51,943 bases of DNA. Origin: Chitinophagaceae bacterium UBA4857 (lineage in GTDB: Bacteria; Bacteroidota; Bacteroidia; Chitinophagales; Chitinophagaceae). This document shows, in pieces, positions 24,344 to 33,754 of the stretch. A program made the position numbers and the translations under genes. The stretch covers positions 30,144 through 82,086 of the forward strand of contig DHEF01000034.1 in the NCBI GenBank assembly GCA_002399735.1. Direction: 5' to 3'. Position 1 is the first letter of the stretch. Each line of letters opens with the position of its first letter. The notes below the pieces were generated by a model that saw nothing but the letters and a program-made list of their open reading frames with translations, did not search any database and was not told the origin of the DNA.

Positions 24344-25081
24344 ATGAGTATAAAACTTTCGGTAAATATTAATAAAATTGCTACGCTGCGCAACTCTCGT
24401 GGTGGTAATAACCCTGATGTTGTTAAAACAGCCGTTGATGTTCAACATTTTGGTGCTGATGGCGTAACCGTACATCCCCGCCCCGACGAAAGACATATAC
24501 GTTATAATGATGTGCGTGAAATAAAAAAAATAATTGCCACCGAGTTTAATATTGAAGGTAATTGCTCCGAACAAAAGTTTGTTGACCTGGTTTTAGAAAC
24601 CCGCCCGGATCAGGTAACATTGGTACCCGATGTACTGAGTCAGCTAACATCGGACCACGGATGGGATACCATTAAACATAAAGATTACCTGACGGATATG
24701 ATTAAGGTTTTTAAAGATGCCGGCATACGCGTAAGCATTTTTGTGGACCCTGATGAAAAAATGGTAATTGGTGCTGCCGAAACCGGTACCGACCGCATTG
24801 AATTATACACCGAACAATACGCCAGATTATTTGCAAAAGGCAAACAAAAGGAAGCGATTGAACCTTATATAGCTGCTGCAAAAAAAGCGAAAGAATTAGG
24901 CATTGGCTTAAACGCAGGCCACGATTTGGATTTACAAAACCTGGCATATTTTGCCGATAATATTCCGTGGTTAGATGAAGTAAGTATTGGTCACGCTTTA
25001 ATTACCGATGCGTTAACTTACGGATTACAAAATACCGTGCAGCTATATAAACGTTTATTGGTTCCTATGCCCAAATACTAA
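24344..25081 (+). CDS. pdxJ: Pyridoxine 5'-phosphate synthase
   Basis: A 245-residue TIM-barrel enzyme that condenses 3-amino-2-oxopropyl phosphate with deoxyxylulose 5-phosphate to make pyridoxine 5'-phosphate. The N-terminus LSVNINKIATLRNSRGG and the phosphate-binding VTVHPRPDERHI are diagnostic; GLNAGHDL lies near the C-terminus. Length is normal. It is a single gene behind a repeat-filled gap of 423 bp. Confidence 0.97.
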   Translation: MSIKLSVNINKIATLRNSRGGNNPDVVKTAVDVQHFGADGVTVHPRPDERHIRYNDVREIKKIIATEFNIEGNCSEQKFVDLVLETRPDQVTLVPDVLSQLTSDHGWDTIKHKDYLTDMIKVFKDAGIRVSIFVDPDEKMVIGAAETGTDRIELYTEQYARLFAKGKQKEAIEPYIAAAKKAKELGIGLNAGHDLDLQNLAYFADNIPWLDEVSIGHALITDALTYGLQNTVQLYKRLLVPMPKY

Positions 25082-25165
25082 AACCCTGTTAACAAAAAAT
25101 GATAACGGGCTTACTGCAAACTTTTTCACCTCTTTTACCGTCTCAAAAATAAACGGGTATGTACT

Positions 25166-25555
25166 ATGCATAAATTTTTACTTATAGTTTTTATTTCTGT
25201 ATTGGGTAAGGGGGCTTTTGCACAAAAAGTAGACAGTATTTATTTCCACTTGTACACTGATAGTTTAAAAAAAGGTACACATAATTATATAAATGTTGAT
25301 GCAAAATTATCAAACGGGAGGTGGCAGCCTTTAACCGCAAAGGACTTAACGTTTACTACCGATTATGGTCATTTTTCCGGTAACGATTTAGTATTGCCCG
25401 AAAACCCTACTGTAAAAAAAGTAACCGTTAAAGCAGTGCTTAAATCAAACACGGAGCTTTGGTTAGAACGCACTATTTGGATAAAAACTATACCCAATCC
25501 TGATGTTTTACCTACTACTGATGAGGTATTAAAACCAAGAAAAAAGAAAAGTTAA
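25166..25555 (+). CDS. Small secreted protein of unknown function
   Basis: A 129-residue protein with a signal peptide ending near GAFAQ, a likely beta-sandwich body (NYINVDAKLSNGRWQPLTAKD) and a basic C-terminus KPRKKKS. I do not recognise the family; the body looks like an Ig-like fold. It follows pdxJ by 84 bp and may share its transcript. Confidence 0.65.
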   Translation: MHKFLLIVFISVLGKGAFAQKVDSIYFHLYTDSLKKGTHNYINVDAKLSNGRWQPLTAKDLTFTTDYGHFSGNDLVLPENPTVKKVTVKAVLKSNTELWLERTIWIKTIPNPDVLPTTDEVLKPRKKKS

Positions 25556-25750
25556 TGGACTGAGCATGGTGCCACAGAGGTACGTACACAAAATGTTTTC
25601 GCAGAATAACGCATAGGATTAGTCTGTAAAGTTTACCAGTTACAAAAGATATGCGCTGTAAAAAATCGTGACTTAGAAATATGTTACAAACAATTACTTA
25701 ATTCTTACAAGTTTCTTTATCAATCATTTATTTAATTAACGCCGTTCCCT

Positions 25751-25758
25751 TATCTTTG
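25751..25758 (+). promoter_or_regulatory. -7 element of the SRP RNA gene
   Basis: TATCTTTG fits TAnnTTTG; transcription would begin near 25764, exactly where the SRP RNA stem starts. The preceding 25556-25750 holds nothing I recognise. Confidence 0.65.
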
Positions 25759-25763
25759 CCGCC

Positions 25764-25858
25764 GGCAGGTCTTACACGACCAGCTCCTGCAGAAACTCCC
25801 CAGGGCCGGAAGGCAGCAAGGATATGTGGTTGAGCGGTGCGATGTGAGTAGCCTGCCT
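25764..25858 (+). ncRNA. ffs: Bacterial small signal recognition particle RNA (4.5S)
   Basis: The conserved Ffh-binding domain is unmistakable: CAGGGCCGGAAGGCAGCAAG at 25801-25820. The outer stem pairs GGCAGG (25764-25769) with CCTGCC (25852-25857), giving about 95 bases without an Alu domain. A T-run follows at once. It works with Ffh and with FtsY, which is encoded at 36618-37580. Confidence 0.95.
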
Positions 25859-25877
25859 TTTTTTATTTTTCTTTTCA

Positions 25878-25897
25878 CCCCGTTACGGGGCTTTTTT
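25878..25897 (+). terminator. Terminator downstream of SRP RNA
   Basis: CCCCG, TTA, CGGGG then CTTTTTTATT. It is a back-up to the T-run that follows the SRP RNA stem. Confidence 0.8.
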
Positions 25898-25955
25898 ATT
25901 ACTATTCGTGAAAAATTGTATAGCCTACATTAGGTTTAAAGACATATAATTCCTA

Positions 25956-25963
25956 TATTTTTG
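25956..25963 (+). promoter_or_regulatory. -7 element of the transaldolase-like gene
   Basis: TATTTTTG matches TAnnTTTG, with a predicted start near 25970 and a leader of about 54 bases before the ATG at 26024. No clear -33 element. Confidence 0.45.
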
Positions 25964-26023
25964 CGTTTGTAAATATTTAATCACATTAAATCTTAAATAT
26001 TATCTATTAAAATAAAAGAAATT

Positions 26024-26674
26024 ATGAAATTTTTTATCGACACGGCCAATCTGGCTCAAATTAAAGAAGCAAACGATTTAGGAATATTAGACGGTGTTAC
26101 CACTAACCCATCATTGATGGCGAAAGAAGGTATCTCTGGTCAGGAAGCAATTATAAACCACTATAAAGCTATTTGTGATATTGTTGACGGTGATATTAGT
26201 GCTGAAGTTTTAAGTACAGATTTTGACGGTATTATTGAGGAAGGAAAAAAACTGGCTGCTATTCACCCGAATATTATTGTAAAAGTACCCATGATTAAAG
26301 ATGGTATTAAAGCCATTAAATGGTTTACCGATAACGGTATTAGTACAAACTGTACGTTGGTATTCTCAGCAGGTCAGGCTATTTTATGTGCTAAAGCAGG
26401 TGCAAAATATGTATCGCCATTTATTGGCCGTGTAGATGACAGCGGTTGGGATGGTATTCAATTGGTAGAACAAATTGCAAATATTTATGCTATACAAGGT
26501 TTTAAAACACAGGTATTGGCAGCTTCTATCCGCAATGCAAACCACATCATCCGTTGTGCCGAAGTAGGTGCCGATGTTTGTACTTGTCCCTTAGATTCTA
26601 TATTAGCTTTATTAAAACACCCGCTTACCGATATTGGTTTAGCTAAGTTTTTAGAAGATGCTAAAAAATTGTAA
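26024..26674 (+). CDS. fsa: Transaldolase-like fructose-6-phosphate aldolase (TalC/FSA family)
   Basis: A 216-residue short transaldolase-family enzyme. The Schiff-base lysine is Lys87 in VKVPM; the start MKFFIDTANL and GVTTNPSL are typical. Members either cleave fructose 6-phosphate to dihydroxyacetone and glyceraldehyde 3-phosphate or act as true transaldolase; sequence alone does not separate them here. As transaldolase it would link arabinose-derived xylulose 5-phosphate to glycolysis. Single gene with its own terminator. Confidence 0.92.
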   Translation: MKFFIDTANLAQIKEANDLGILDGVTTNPSLMAKEGISGQEAIINHYKAICDIVDGDISAEVLSTDFDGIIEEGKKLAAIHPNIIVKVPMIKDGIKAIKWFTDNGISTNCTLVFSAGQAILCAKAGAKYVSPFIGRVDDSGWDGIQLVEQIANIYAIQGFKTQVLAASIRNANHIIRCAEVGADVCTCPLDSILALLKHPLTDIGLAKFLEDAKKL

Positions 26675-26697
26675 TAAACAGTTTACAGCTATATAAA

Positions 26698-26736
26698 GAA
26701 ATAGGGCAATTGTACAAGTGCCCTATTTCTTTTTTA
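26698..26736. terminator. Terminator between convergent genes
   Basis: GAAATAGGGCA and TGCCCTATTTC form an 11-bp stem followed by a T-run. It lies between the aldolase gene and the convergent plug-protein gene and may serve both. Confidence 0.85.
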
Positions 26737-26753
26737 ATAAGTATTATAGAATA

Positions 26754-28031
26754 CTAACGTCCGGCAATTGAGTTTACCGTTGTAAAACCAACCAACTCAT
26801 CTGATCTAGCACCAAAAGGACGGAAATACACCAGTACCATATACGTGTTTTCTGCGGCCCAAAAATTACCTTCAAGGTTTTCAGTAGCTGTTGCGCCGGC
26901 TTTAGCCTGTGCTGCAGTTTGTGCTACATATGAATAGTTATAATAGCCTTGTTTTAAAAATAATGTTTTTTGGTAAACACCTTCGGCTTCGTTAAAAACC
27001 ATTTTGTTTTGTTCATTGGTTTGGTATTGGGTCAGTTCCCCAAAAATATATACATCTTTACCCGGTATGGCCTGCCTGCTGGCGGGTACATAGGTAAAAT
27101 GTACATAAGCATAATCGCTTTGCCAGTATGGGTTATTACCATCCTGGTTTTCTAAAGTATACAAACCGTTTATATCGTTAAACGAAAAATAGATTTGTTT
27201 ACTCTGATCAGCATCCGGCTTTAAATACACTTGTATTTGTCCATCTACTTTATCATCAATCTTTACCATTCTATCGGTTAACAACCGGAATGAGTTTAAA
27301 TAGGCCCAACGAAACTCACGACCAGCAGGAAAAGTAAGCGCATCATCGCTATACTCAAAGTAGTTACCACGAAAAATAGTAGGCCTTGTTTGTAAAACCG
27401 ATTGGTTCCAGTTAAAATTTTGTACCACGGTTAACTTTATATCCTGTGGCGATAAAATATTTATTTTGTTATTATTAGCGGTATTAATAGTTGCCTGTAT
27501 ACGCTGATGTGTTTGAAACAATTGTCCGTTTAACGGCTGTTTAATCTGTGCCGCCAGTTGCAGTTTTGTATCTACCACTAAAAAACGTTTGGTAAAAGCA
27601 AGTTTAGAAGTATCGTTACTTAAAAATACTTTTAAAATATAGTTACCGGATCTGGTAGGTACCGAGTTACGTTCCGGCAAAGTGGCTGTATAATGTGTGT
27701 ACTTGGTTTCGGAAATAGAAGATATGCGATAGGTACCAATACGGGTAGTTTGAAAACCTTTTATATAATCAAAAGGTACTAGATTGGCCACTGTCCAATC
27801 GGCATCGCATAAAACAAAACTGTAAAAATAGTTTTTTACATCGCCGTCCATATCGTCAAAATGCAGTTCCAGTTTATCGGTACCATTTAAAGTAAGTATG
27901 GGGTAAGCTACCTGGTTATTACCTTTAAATAGTTTTACCGATTTAATATTATCGTGAAAAACCTTATCGGGGCTTTGTGCTTTTATTACAGTACATGCAA
28001 ACAACAAAACAAGCAACAATAATTTATTCAT
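26754..28031 (-). CDS. Type IX secretion system plug-domain protein (DUF5103)
   Basis: A 425-residue secreted protein with a signal peptide ending near VIKAQ. The N-terminal part (VFHDNIKSVKLFKGNNQVAYPILTL, YFYSFVLCDADW) is the beta-rich T9SS plug domain found across Bacteroidota. In Flavobacterium a protein of this family closes the periplasmic side of the unused SprA translocon channel. No other T9SS gene is in the window. It is transcribed divergently from a LolE-type permease. Confidence 0.85.
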   Translation of the reverse strand: MNKLLLLVLLFACTVIKAQSPDKVFHDNIKSVKLFKGNNQVAYPILTLNGTDKLELHFDDMDGDVKNYFYSFVLCDADWTVANLVPFDYIKGFQTTRIGTYRISSISETKYTHYTATLPERNSVPTRSGNYILKVFLSNDTSKLAFTKRFLVVDTKLQLAAQIKQPLNGQLFQTHQRIQATINTANNNKINILSPQDIKLTVVQNFNWNQSVLQTRPTIFRGNYFEYSDDALTFPAGREFRWAYLNSFRLLTDRMVKIDDKVDGQIQVYLKPDADQSKQIYFSFNDINGLYTLENQDGNNPYWQSDYAYVHFTYVPASRQAIPGKDVYIFGELTQYQTNEQNKMVFNEAEGVYQKTLFLKQGYYNYSYVAQTAAQAKAGATATENLEGNFWAAENTYMVLVYFRPFGARSDELVGFTTVNSIAGR

Positions 28032-28216
28032 GCCGGTATTTTAGTTAATAATCTACGTGTTATACGCTATAAAAGTAAGTATGTTTTTTTTAACAGGGTT
28101 TATACCAAATATTACCGCTACAAGTGCGTAAATGTTTTATTCAGGCGGTTAACCTTACTTTATCATTATAATAACCTGAAAGCGCTTAATTTTGAAGCTA
28201 AGACAAATTTTATCAA

Positions 28217-29452
28217 TTGAAGGTTGCAGGTTTTATAGCGCACAGAATTGCATTTAATCAACAACGGTCTATTTCCAGGTTTATTATTCGTTTATCAATA
28301 ATTGCAACGGTAATAAGTGTGGCTGTAATGATTGTTACGCTGGCTTTTGCCAACGGTTTTCAGCGTACCGTAAGCGAAAAAGTTTTTAGCTTTTGGGGCC
28401 ATGTACGTATACAAGAAAAACAGCCCTACAAAGCTTTAATTGCTGAAGAAATCCCCATTGAAGCCTATCCGCAACTGGTGCAACAAATTAAACAGAACCC
28501 CGCAGTAAAAACAATTGCCCCCTTTGCTACCAAATATGCCATTTTAAAATCGGGTGATGAAATTGAAGGCGTACTATTAAAAGGCATTGACAAAAACTAC
28601 GACTTTGAAAACCTTTCAGGTTTTATGCAACAAGGACGTAGCATAAATTTTAAAGACAGTACTTACAGCCGCGAAATAATGATATCGGCTTACACAGCCG
28701 AGCAATTACACCTTAAAGTAAATGATGCGCTGTTAATTTACTTTATTAAACCCGATGGTAATATTCGCCCCGATAAACTTACCATTACCGGCATTTATAA
28801 AACCGGTATTGAAGACTACGATAAAACATTTGCCATTGGCGATTTAAAATTAATACAACGCCTGAACGAATGGGATACGGCACAAATTGGCGGGTATGAA
28901 ATTTTTACCACTAACTATAAAAATGCCGAAACTATTGCCGACGACATTTATAGTCTGAACGATTTTCCTGCCACCTGGGAATCAGAAAGTACAAAAACTG
29001 TTTCGCCCAATATATTTGATTGGTTAAACATGCAGGACACTACCCGTAATGTACTCATTGGTTTTATGGTAGTGGTAGCCGTTATTAATTTAATTACCTG
29101 TTTAATTATATTGGTGCTGGAACGTGTACGTATGATTGGTGTGTTAAAAGCATTAGGTGCTACGGATTGGACCATTCAAAAAATATTTTTACGCCACTCG
29201 CTTATTATAACTTTTGCCGGTATTATTATTGGTGCCATTGTAGGTTTAGGCATTTTATATTTACAAATGTACACAGGGTTTATATCCTTACCCGAAGATG
29301 CCTATTACATGGACAAAGCCGCTGTACATATTATTTGGTGGCAGGTTGGTGCCATATGTTTAGCCACTTTAATTGTATGTATGTTAATATTAATGATTCC
29401 TTCCTTAATTGTACGCAAAGTGCAGCCGGTAAGGGCTATTCAGTTTAGATAG
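28217..29452 (+). CDS. LolC/LolE-type (FtsX family) ABC transporter permease
   Basis: A 411-residue inner-membrane permease. One transmembrane helix at about 25-47 is followed by a large periplasmic domain (MacB-type) and three helices in the C-terminal FtsX domain. RVRMIGVLKALGATDWTIQKIF is the conserved cytoplasmic loop that contacts the ATPase. The start is TTG at 28217, since the conserved N-terminus FIAHRIAFNQQRSISRFIIRL begins there and no ATG precedes it. It probably extracts lipoproteins for outer-membrane sorting. No ATPase gene is adjacent. Confidence 0.88.
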   Translation: MKVAGFIAHRIAFNQQRSISRFIIRLSIIATVISVAVMIVTLAFANGFQRTVSEKVFSFWGHVRIQEKQPYKALIAEEIPIEAYPQLVQQIKQNPAVKTIAPFATKYAILKSGDEIEGVLLKGIDKNYDFENLSGFMQQGRSINFKDSTYSREIMISAYTAEQLHLKVNDALLIYFIKPDGNIRPDKLTITGIYKTGIEDYDKTFAIGDLKLIQRLNEWDTAQIGGYEIFTTNYKNAETIADDIYSLNDFPATWESESTKTVSPNIFDWLNMQDTTRNVLIGFMVVVAVINLITCLIILVLERVRMIGVLKALGATDWTIQKIFLRHSLIITFAGIIIGAIVGLGILYLQMYTGFISLPEDAYYMDKAAVHIIWWQVGAICLATLIVCMLILMIPSLIVRKVQPVRAIQFR

Positions 29453-29526
29453 TAGTTAATAGTTCATTGTTAATGGTTTTATACTTAGATACGATAAACA
29501 TTTAACCAATAACCATTAACCAAACT

Positions 29527-29598
29527 GTTCAATAGAATTACTTCAGTTCAACGGAGCGTCGCAAGGGACGATCAATCAGGGATATGTAGCCGGTTCAA
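29527..29598 (+). repeat. Dispersed intergenic repeat A/B, direct member of an inverted pair
   Basis: Contains TTCAATAGAATTACTTCAG, GCGTCGCAAGGGACGATCAA and TCAGGGATATGTAGCCGG. It is close to positions 34-66 of the window. Confidence 0.7.
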
Positions 29599-29662
29599 TA
29601 AAAAACAGCAAACAAACCTATCGCTTACTCCTAAATATTTTTAAGGCTAGTTATTTTTTATT

Positions 29663-29741
29663 TTGTTAGTCAGCAGCAGTAATACTAATCATCGTTCCTT
29701 GCGTCGCACACTGCATCGTTCCGTTCGCTAATCAGCAGCAG
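29663..29741 (-). repeat. Dispersed intergenic repeat B, inverted member of the pair
   Basis: On the minus strand it reads GCGAACGGAACGATGCAG, TGCGACGCAAGGAACGATGA and TTACTGCTGCTGACTAACAA. With the copy at 29527-29598 it makes a head-to-head arrangement like that at 1-194. The 327-bp gap otherwise holds only AT-rich DNA. Confidence 0.7.
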
Positions 29742-29779
29742 ACTCTTTACCTTCCTCCTTCTACCCTATTTCCTTAACC

Positions 29780-30526
29780 CTACATAGTTACATGCGATAA
29801 AATAATACCTGTTGCTACGGCAGCATTTAACGATTCGGCCAAACCTATACGTGGAATTGTAATGCGCACATTCACAAGATCCATTACCGGCGCACTAATT
29901 CCCTTTGATTCGTTACCAATGACCAGTAAACCACCCGCAAGTTTACCCAATTTTTGCACGGACATACCATCTAAAGCGGCCGCATAAATTTGCGTTTGTT
30001 TATTGGCCATTAAAAAATCAACCAGATTGGTATAATAAAAACCAACTCTTGCTATACTACCCATTGTTGACTGTACCACTTTAGGATTGTACCTGTCGGC
30101 ACATTCGTGGCTGCAAATTATTTGTTGTATGCCAAACCAATCGGCAATGCGAATAATGGTGCCTAAATTGCCCGGATCCTGAATCGTATCTAACACCAAT
30201 GCCAATTGCGACGTATTAATAGTAGCTATCAAAGGCTGCTGTTTAACCACAGCCAGCACTTTATTGGGGGTGGTTAATTGTGATATTTTTGCTAAAGAAA
30301 TATTATCAATAGTATGCACAACCACCGATGATGGTAAATTTTTTAACAACTGCTCATTGGCTGTAACCCAATCCAGTAGCGCATATAGCTCGGTTACTTG
30401 TAACAGTTTTTCGCTTAAAATCTCCGCCACCATTTTAGGCCCCTCCACTACAAATAAATCTGCCTCGTCTCTAAGTTTTTTATGGCCTAAACTTTGAATA
30501 TATTTGAGCTTTGATTTAGCAATCAT
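29780..30526 (-). CDS. TrmH/SpoU-family RNA 2'-O-methyltransferase
   Basis: A 248-residue SPOUT methyltransferase with an N-terminal substrate-binding domain. The three knot motifs are present: LVLDTIQDPGNLGTIIR, VIGNESKGIS and IPRIGLAESLNAAVATGI. It probably methylates a ribose in 23S rRNA (RlmB-like) or a tRNA; the target cannot be told. It is divergent from tamL with only 38 bp between start codons, a neighbour pairing often seen in Bacteroidota. Confidence 0.9.
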   Translation of the reverse strand: MIAKSKLKYIQSLGHKKLRDEADLFVVEGPKMVAEILSEKLLQVTELYALLDWVTANEQLLKNLPSSVVVHTIDNISLAKISQLTTPNKVLAVVKQQPLIATINTSQLALVLDTIQDPGNLGTIIRIADWFGIQQIICSHECADRYNPKVVQSTMGSIARVGFYYTNLVDFLMANKQTQIYAAALDGMSVQKLGKLAGGLLVIGNESKGISAPVMDLVNVRITIPRIGLAESLNAAVATGIILSHVTM

Positions 30527-30564
30527 ATTTTAATATTAATCTTATTAACGAACGGAACAAAATT

Positions 30565-32925
30565 ATGCGCTTTCGGCTTTTCCTGAGTACTCTTGGGGGC
30601 ATTATTGCCATATTTATGCTCCATTCGTGCAACGTACTGGAACCGTATGTTAAACAATACCCGCCTAATAAACCGTTTGTTTATAAAACGGATGTACAGG
30701 TAAACGGTAAAACCAGCAAGGATAGTTTGCAAAATATTACTGCCGAACTGGAAAACCAATTGGATGACAGCCTACAGATAAAACTAAGCAGAAAATCATT
30801 GGGAGAGGTAATTAACTACCCTTTTGGTGCTTTAATAAAAAAACCTTCGCAATTTGATAGTAGCAGTGTAAGTAAGTCGTTACAGTTTATGCGTTACTAC
30901 CTAAATTCGATTGGTTACTTTACCGATACTATTTCGTTTACAACTACGGTTGATACGGTAAAGAAAGACCAGCTAAGAACCAATGTTGTTTTTAATGTAA
31001 CGCTGGGTAAACAAGTTAAGCTTGACTCAGTAGGTTATCTTTTAAAAGATAGTACACTACAAAAAATTACCAATCAAAATAAAAAGGACGCTGTTATAAA
31101 AAAAGGGGATCCTTTTGCACAAGGTAATATTTCTGCCGAGTTGGACCGCCTAGTTTCGCTATACCGTAACAATGGTTATTTACGTTTTAACCGTGACGAT
31201 TTATTTGGCTTATGGGATACTTTAGATGTATCATTATTACAACCCAACCTGGACCCTTTTGAACAATTTTTAGCCTTAGAAAAATTGAGAGAAAGAAGAA
31301 ACAACCCAACCGCCAATTTAGAAATAAGACGACACCCGTTGAATGATAGTACCAAACACTGGCAATATACCGTACGTAACATAACACTATACCCAAACTA
31401 CAACTTAGATACAGTTGGGAAAAGCCCCCATGTAAGTTTGGTAAACGGAGTAAAAGTGATACAGTATGATTACAAATTTAAACCAAAAATTTTCCCGGGT
31501 TATGTATACCTGAAAAGAGATAGCTTGTTCCGCCAACGCAATTACGACCGAACAATTAATCGTTTCAACGGACTGGATGCTTGGGGTGCAGTAAATGTAG
31601 AACCTGTTTATAAAAAAGGTTCTGATACGGTTGATTTTATAATAAGACTAACGCCCAAAAAGAAATATTCCTTTTCTACCAATTTTGAAAGTAGTGTTAA
31701 CCAAAGCACAGCCTGGGGAAGCTTGTTTGGCCTTGGTATTACTGCTGGTGTACAGAATAGAAATTTTTTAAAGGGTGCTAATATTACCAGTACTAATTTA
31801 CGTTATGGTGTTGAGTTGGGCGACTTGGGCCAAGGTCAATTTATACAAACCCAGCAAGTAGGTCTTACACATCAAATTTACTTTTCACGTTTTCTTGCTC
31901 CTAATATCGGTTTTATAAAAAGTATTAAAGATAGGTTCAGGGGTAATATAAGAAGTGTATTTACAGGAAGTTTGGGTAATACAGAACGATTTAACTTATT
32001 TAGACAGGTTGCTGTAAACGGCTCATGGGGTTACGAGTTTCAACGCCGCAATTGGTTAATGAATATTAAACTACCTAATATTGAGTATTCCAACCTGACC
32101 AGACTAGCACAATTAAACGAAATGATTGTACAAAACCCCAGCCTGGCCAATGTATTTTCCGATGGTTTTATTTCATCCGTAGTAGCCAACTTTACTTTAT
32201 CGGGTAGCGATAATACAAAACTTAACCGTGTGTTTAAAGTTAATATAGAGCAGGCAGGTGTATTAACCGGTTTAATCAAAAACAAATTTTTAGATTCTAA
32301 TTTATACCGCTATATAAAAGTAGACATGGACCTAGCTCGCCTGTTTACTTTTGGTAAAACATCACTTGTATTACGTGGCTTTGTTGGTGTTGGTTACGAG
32401 TTTGATTTTACGGCTGACGAAACAAAACGTTACAACCTTCCGTTCTTTAAACAGTTTGTGGCAGGTGGCCCCAGCAGCATGCGTGCATGGCAATTGCGCC
32501 GTTTAGGGCCGGGCTCAACCGTTAAAGATTTTATTGGTGTAGGCAGTACTCCCGATAGGTTTGGTGATATACAGATTGAAGCCAATATAGAATACCGTTT
32601 TCCGGTAGCAAAACCATTTGGCATTCCGGTAAACGGAGCCTTATTTACTGATATTGGTAATGTTTGGTACCTGAAAAATGCACCTAACCGGCCAGCGGAA
32701 GAAGTGTTTAAATTTTCACGTTTGCCGCAGGATATAGCCATTGGTGCCGGTGCAGGTTTACGTATAGATTTTAGCTTTTTTGTGATCCGTTTTGACTATG
32801 CATATAAAATAAAAGACCCAAGCCCAGAGCCTAAATTTTCTGCCTATAAAAATAAATTTTTTGGTTATTCCTTTTTTCAGGGCGATCAGTTCCAGCTTGG
32901 GGTAAACTATCCTTTTATATTTTAG
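30565..32925 (+). CDS. tamL: TamL-type lipoprotein Omp85 (BamA/TamA family)
   Basis: A 786-residue outer-membrane protein with a lipoprotein signal (lipobox LHSC, Cys22), POTRA-like domains (about 60-370) and a C-terminal Omp85 beta-barrel ending in an aromatic residue (YPFIF). FVAGGPSSMRAWQLRRLG is the loop 6 motif, MRAW replacing the VRGF of BamA. The lipid anchor distinguishes TamL of Bacteroidota from TamA. It likely helps insert or assemble outer-membrane components with a TamB partner, which is not in this window. Confidence 0.85.
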   Translation: MRFRLFLSTLGGIIAIFMLHSCNVLEPYVKQYPPNKPFVYKTDVQVNGKTSKDSLQNITAELENQLDDSLQIKLSRKSLGEVINYPFGALIKKPSQFDSSSVSKSLQFMRYYLNSIGYFTDTISFTTTVDTVKKDQLRTNVVFNVTLGKQVKLDSVGYLLKDSTLQKITNQNKKDAVIKKGDPFAQGNISAELDRLVSLYRNNGYLRFNRDDLFGLWDTLDVSLLQPNLDPFEQFLALEKLRERRNNPTANLEIRRHPLNDSTKHWQYTVRNITLYPNYNLDTVGKSPHVSLVNGVKVIQYDYKFKPKIFPGYVYLKRDSLFRQRNYDRTINRFNGLDAWGAVNVEPVYKKGSDTVDFIIRLTPKKKYSFSTNFESSVNQSTAWGSLFGLGITAGVQNRNFLKGANITSTNLRYGVELGDLGQGQFIQTQQVGLTHQIYFSRFLAPNIGFIKSIKDRFRGNIRSVFTGSLGNTERFNLFRQVAVNGSWGYEFQRRNWLMNIKLPNIEYSNLTRLAQLNEMIVQNPSLANVFSDGFISSVVANFTLSGSDNTKLNRVFKVNIEQAGVLTGLIKNKFLDSNLYRYIKVDMDLARLFTFGKTSLVLRGFVGVGYEFDFTADETKRYNLPFFKQFVAGGPSSMRAWQLRRLGPGSTVKDFIGVGSTPDRFGDIQIEANIEYRFPVAKPFGIPVNGALFTDIGNVWYLKNAPNRPAEEVFKFSRLPQDIAIGAGAGLRIDFSFFVIRFDYAYKIKDPSPEPKFSAYKNKFFGYSFFQGDQFQLGVNYPFIF

Positions 32926-33629
32926 TTGTTGCTTGCAAACTCCTCTACAGTGGTTACAAACTGTTCTATTGTACTGGCATCTTTCACCCAAAACTCACCA
33001 ATTCTTGTACGGCATAAACTACTTAAATAACCGCCACATCCTAAAATTTCGCCTATATCATTTGCCAAACTTCTAATATAAGTTCCGGTGGAACACACTA
33101 TCCTGAAATGCACTACCGGTAACTCAACCTTTACTATTTCAAATTCATGAATGGTTATTTTTCTGGGATCCAGTTGTACTTCTTTACCCTGACGGGCCAG
33201 TTCATATACCCGCACACCATCTTTTTTTATGGCCGAATGTGCCGGTGGTACCTGCATAATTTCACCCGTTAATTGTGCCGCCGCTTTTTGTATAGTAGCT
33301 ACATCAATACCATCAATTGATTTATGATTTTCGGGTTTGCTTTCCAAATCGTAAGTAGGCGTAGTAGCCCCCAACACAAAAGTACCGGTGTACTCTTTTT
33401 CCTTAGCCATGTACTCATTAATACGTTTGGTAAATTTTCCGGTACAAACAATTAGTAAGCCTGTTGCCAACGGATCTAAGGTACCGGCATGGCCCACTTT
33501 TTTAATACGAATAAGATTACGTATTTTTCTAACTGCATCAAAAGATGTCCAATGTAGCGGCTTATCAATCAGTAATACTTTGCCTTCTGTAAACGCTTCC
33601 TGTAAAGGTGTTAACGGTTTCACTGTCAT
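32922..33629 (-). CDS. truB: tRNA pseudouridine-55 synthase
   Basis: A 235-residue enzyme that makes pseudouridine 55 in the T-loop of tRNAs. The catalytic Asp lies in HAGTLDPLATGLL, preceded by GKVLLIDKPLHWTSFD; a short PUA-less C-terminus is normal for Bacteroidota. The ATG at 33629 is chosen over TTG at 33638 because a -7 element covers 33636-33643. Its stop codon overlaps that of tamL by 2-3 bases on the opposite strand, leaving no room for a separate terminator. Confidence 0.95.
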   Translation of the reverse strand: MTVKPLTPLQEAFTEGKVLLIDKPLHWTSFDAVRKIRNLIRIKKVGHAGTLDPLATGLLIVCTGKFTKRINEYMAKEKEYTGTFVLGATTPTYDLESKPENHKSIDGIDVATIQKAAAQLTGEIMQVPPAHSAIKKDGVRVYELARQGKEVQLDPRKITIHEFEIVKVELPVVHFRIVCSTGTYIRSLANDIGEILGCGGYLSSLCRTRIGEFWVKDASTIEQFVTTVEEFASNN

Positions 33630-33635
33630 AAGCAG

Positions 33636-33643
33636 CAAAATTA
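33636..33643 (-). promoter_or_regulatory. -7 element abutting the truB start
   Basis: On the minus strand TAATTTTG fits TAnnTTTG. Transcription would then start at or within a base or two of the ATG at 33629, which predicts an almost leaderless mRNA. The -33 region (CTTTC) is poor. Confidence 0.35.
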
Positions 33644-33754
33644 CTGCTAATAGTTGATAAAGAAAGTACTTCTGCTATCGGTTAGTTCTTTAAAAAGTAA
33701 TGATTTTATATTAACAGCTTAGGTTACCTGATTAAGCTTTTGTTGTACCCTGAT

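Noticed and set aside
25556..25750. A short gene upstream of SRP RNA
   Set aside because: No open frame with a plausible start and no RNA-like structure was seen apart from the SRP promoter.
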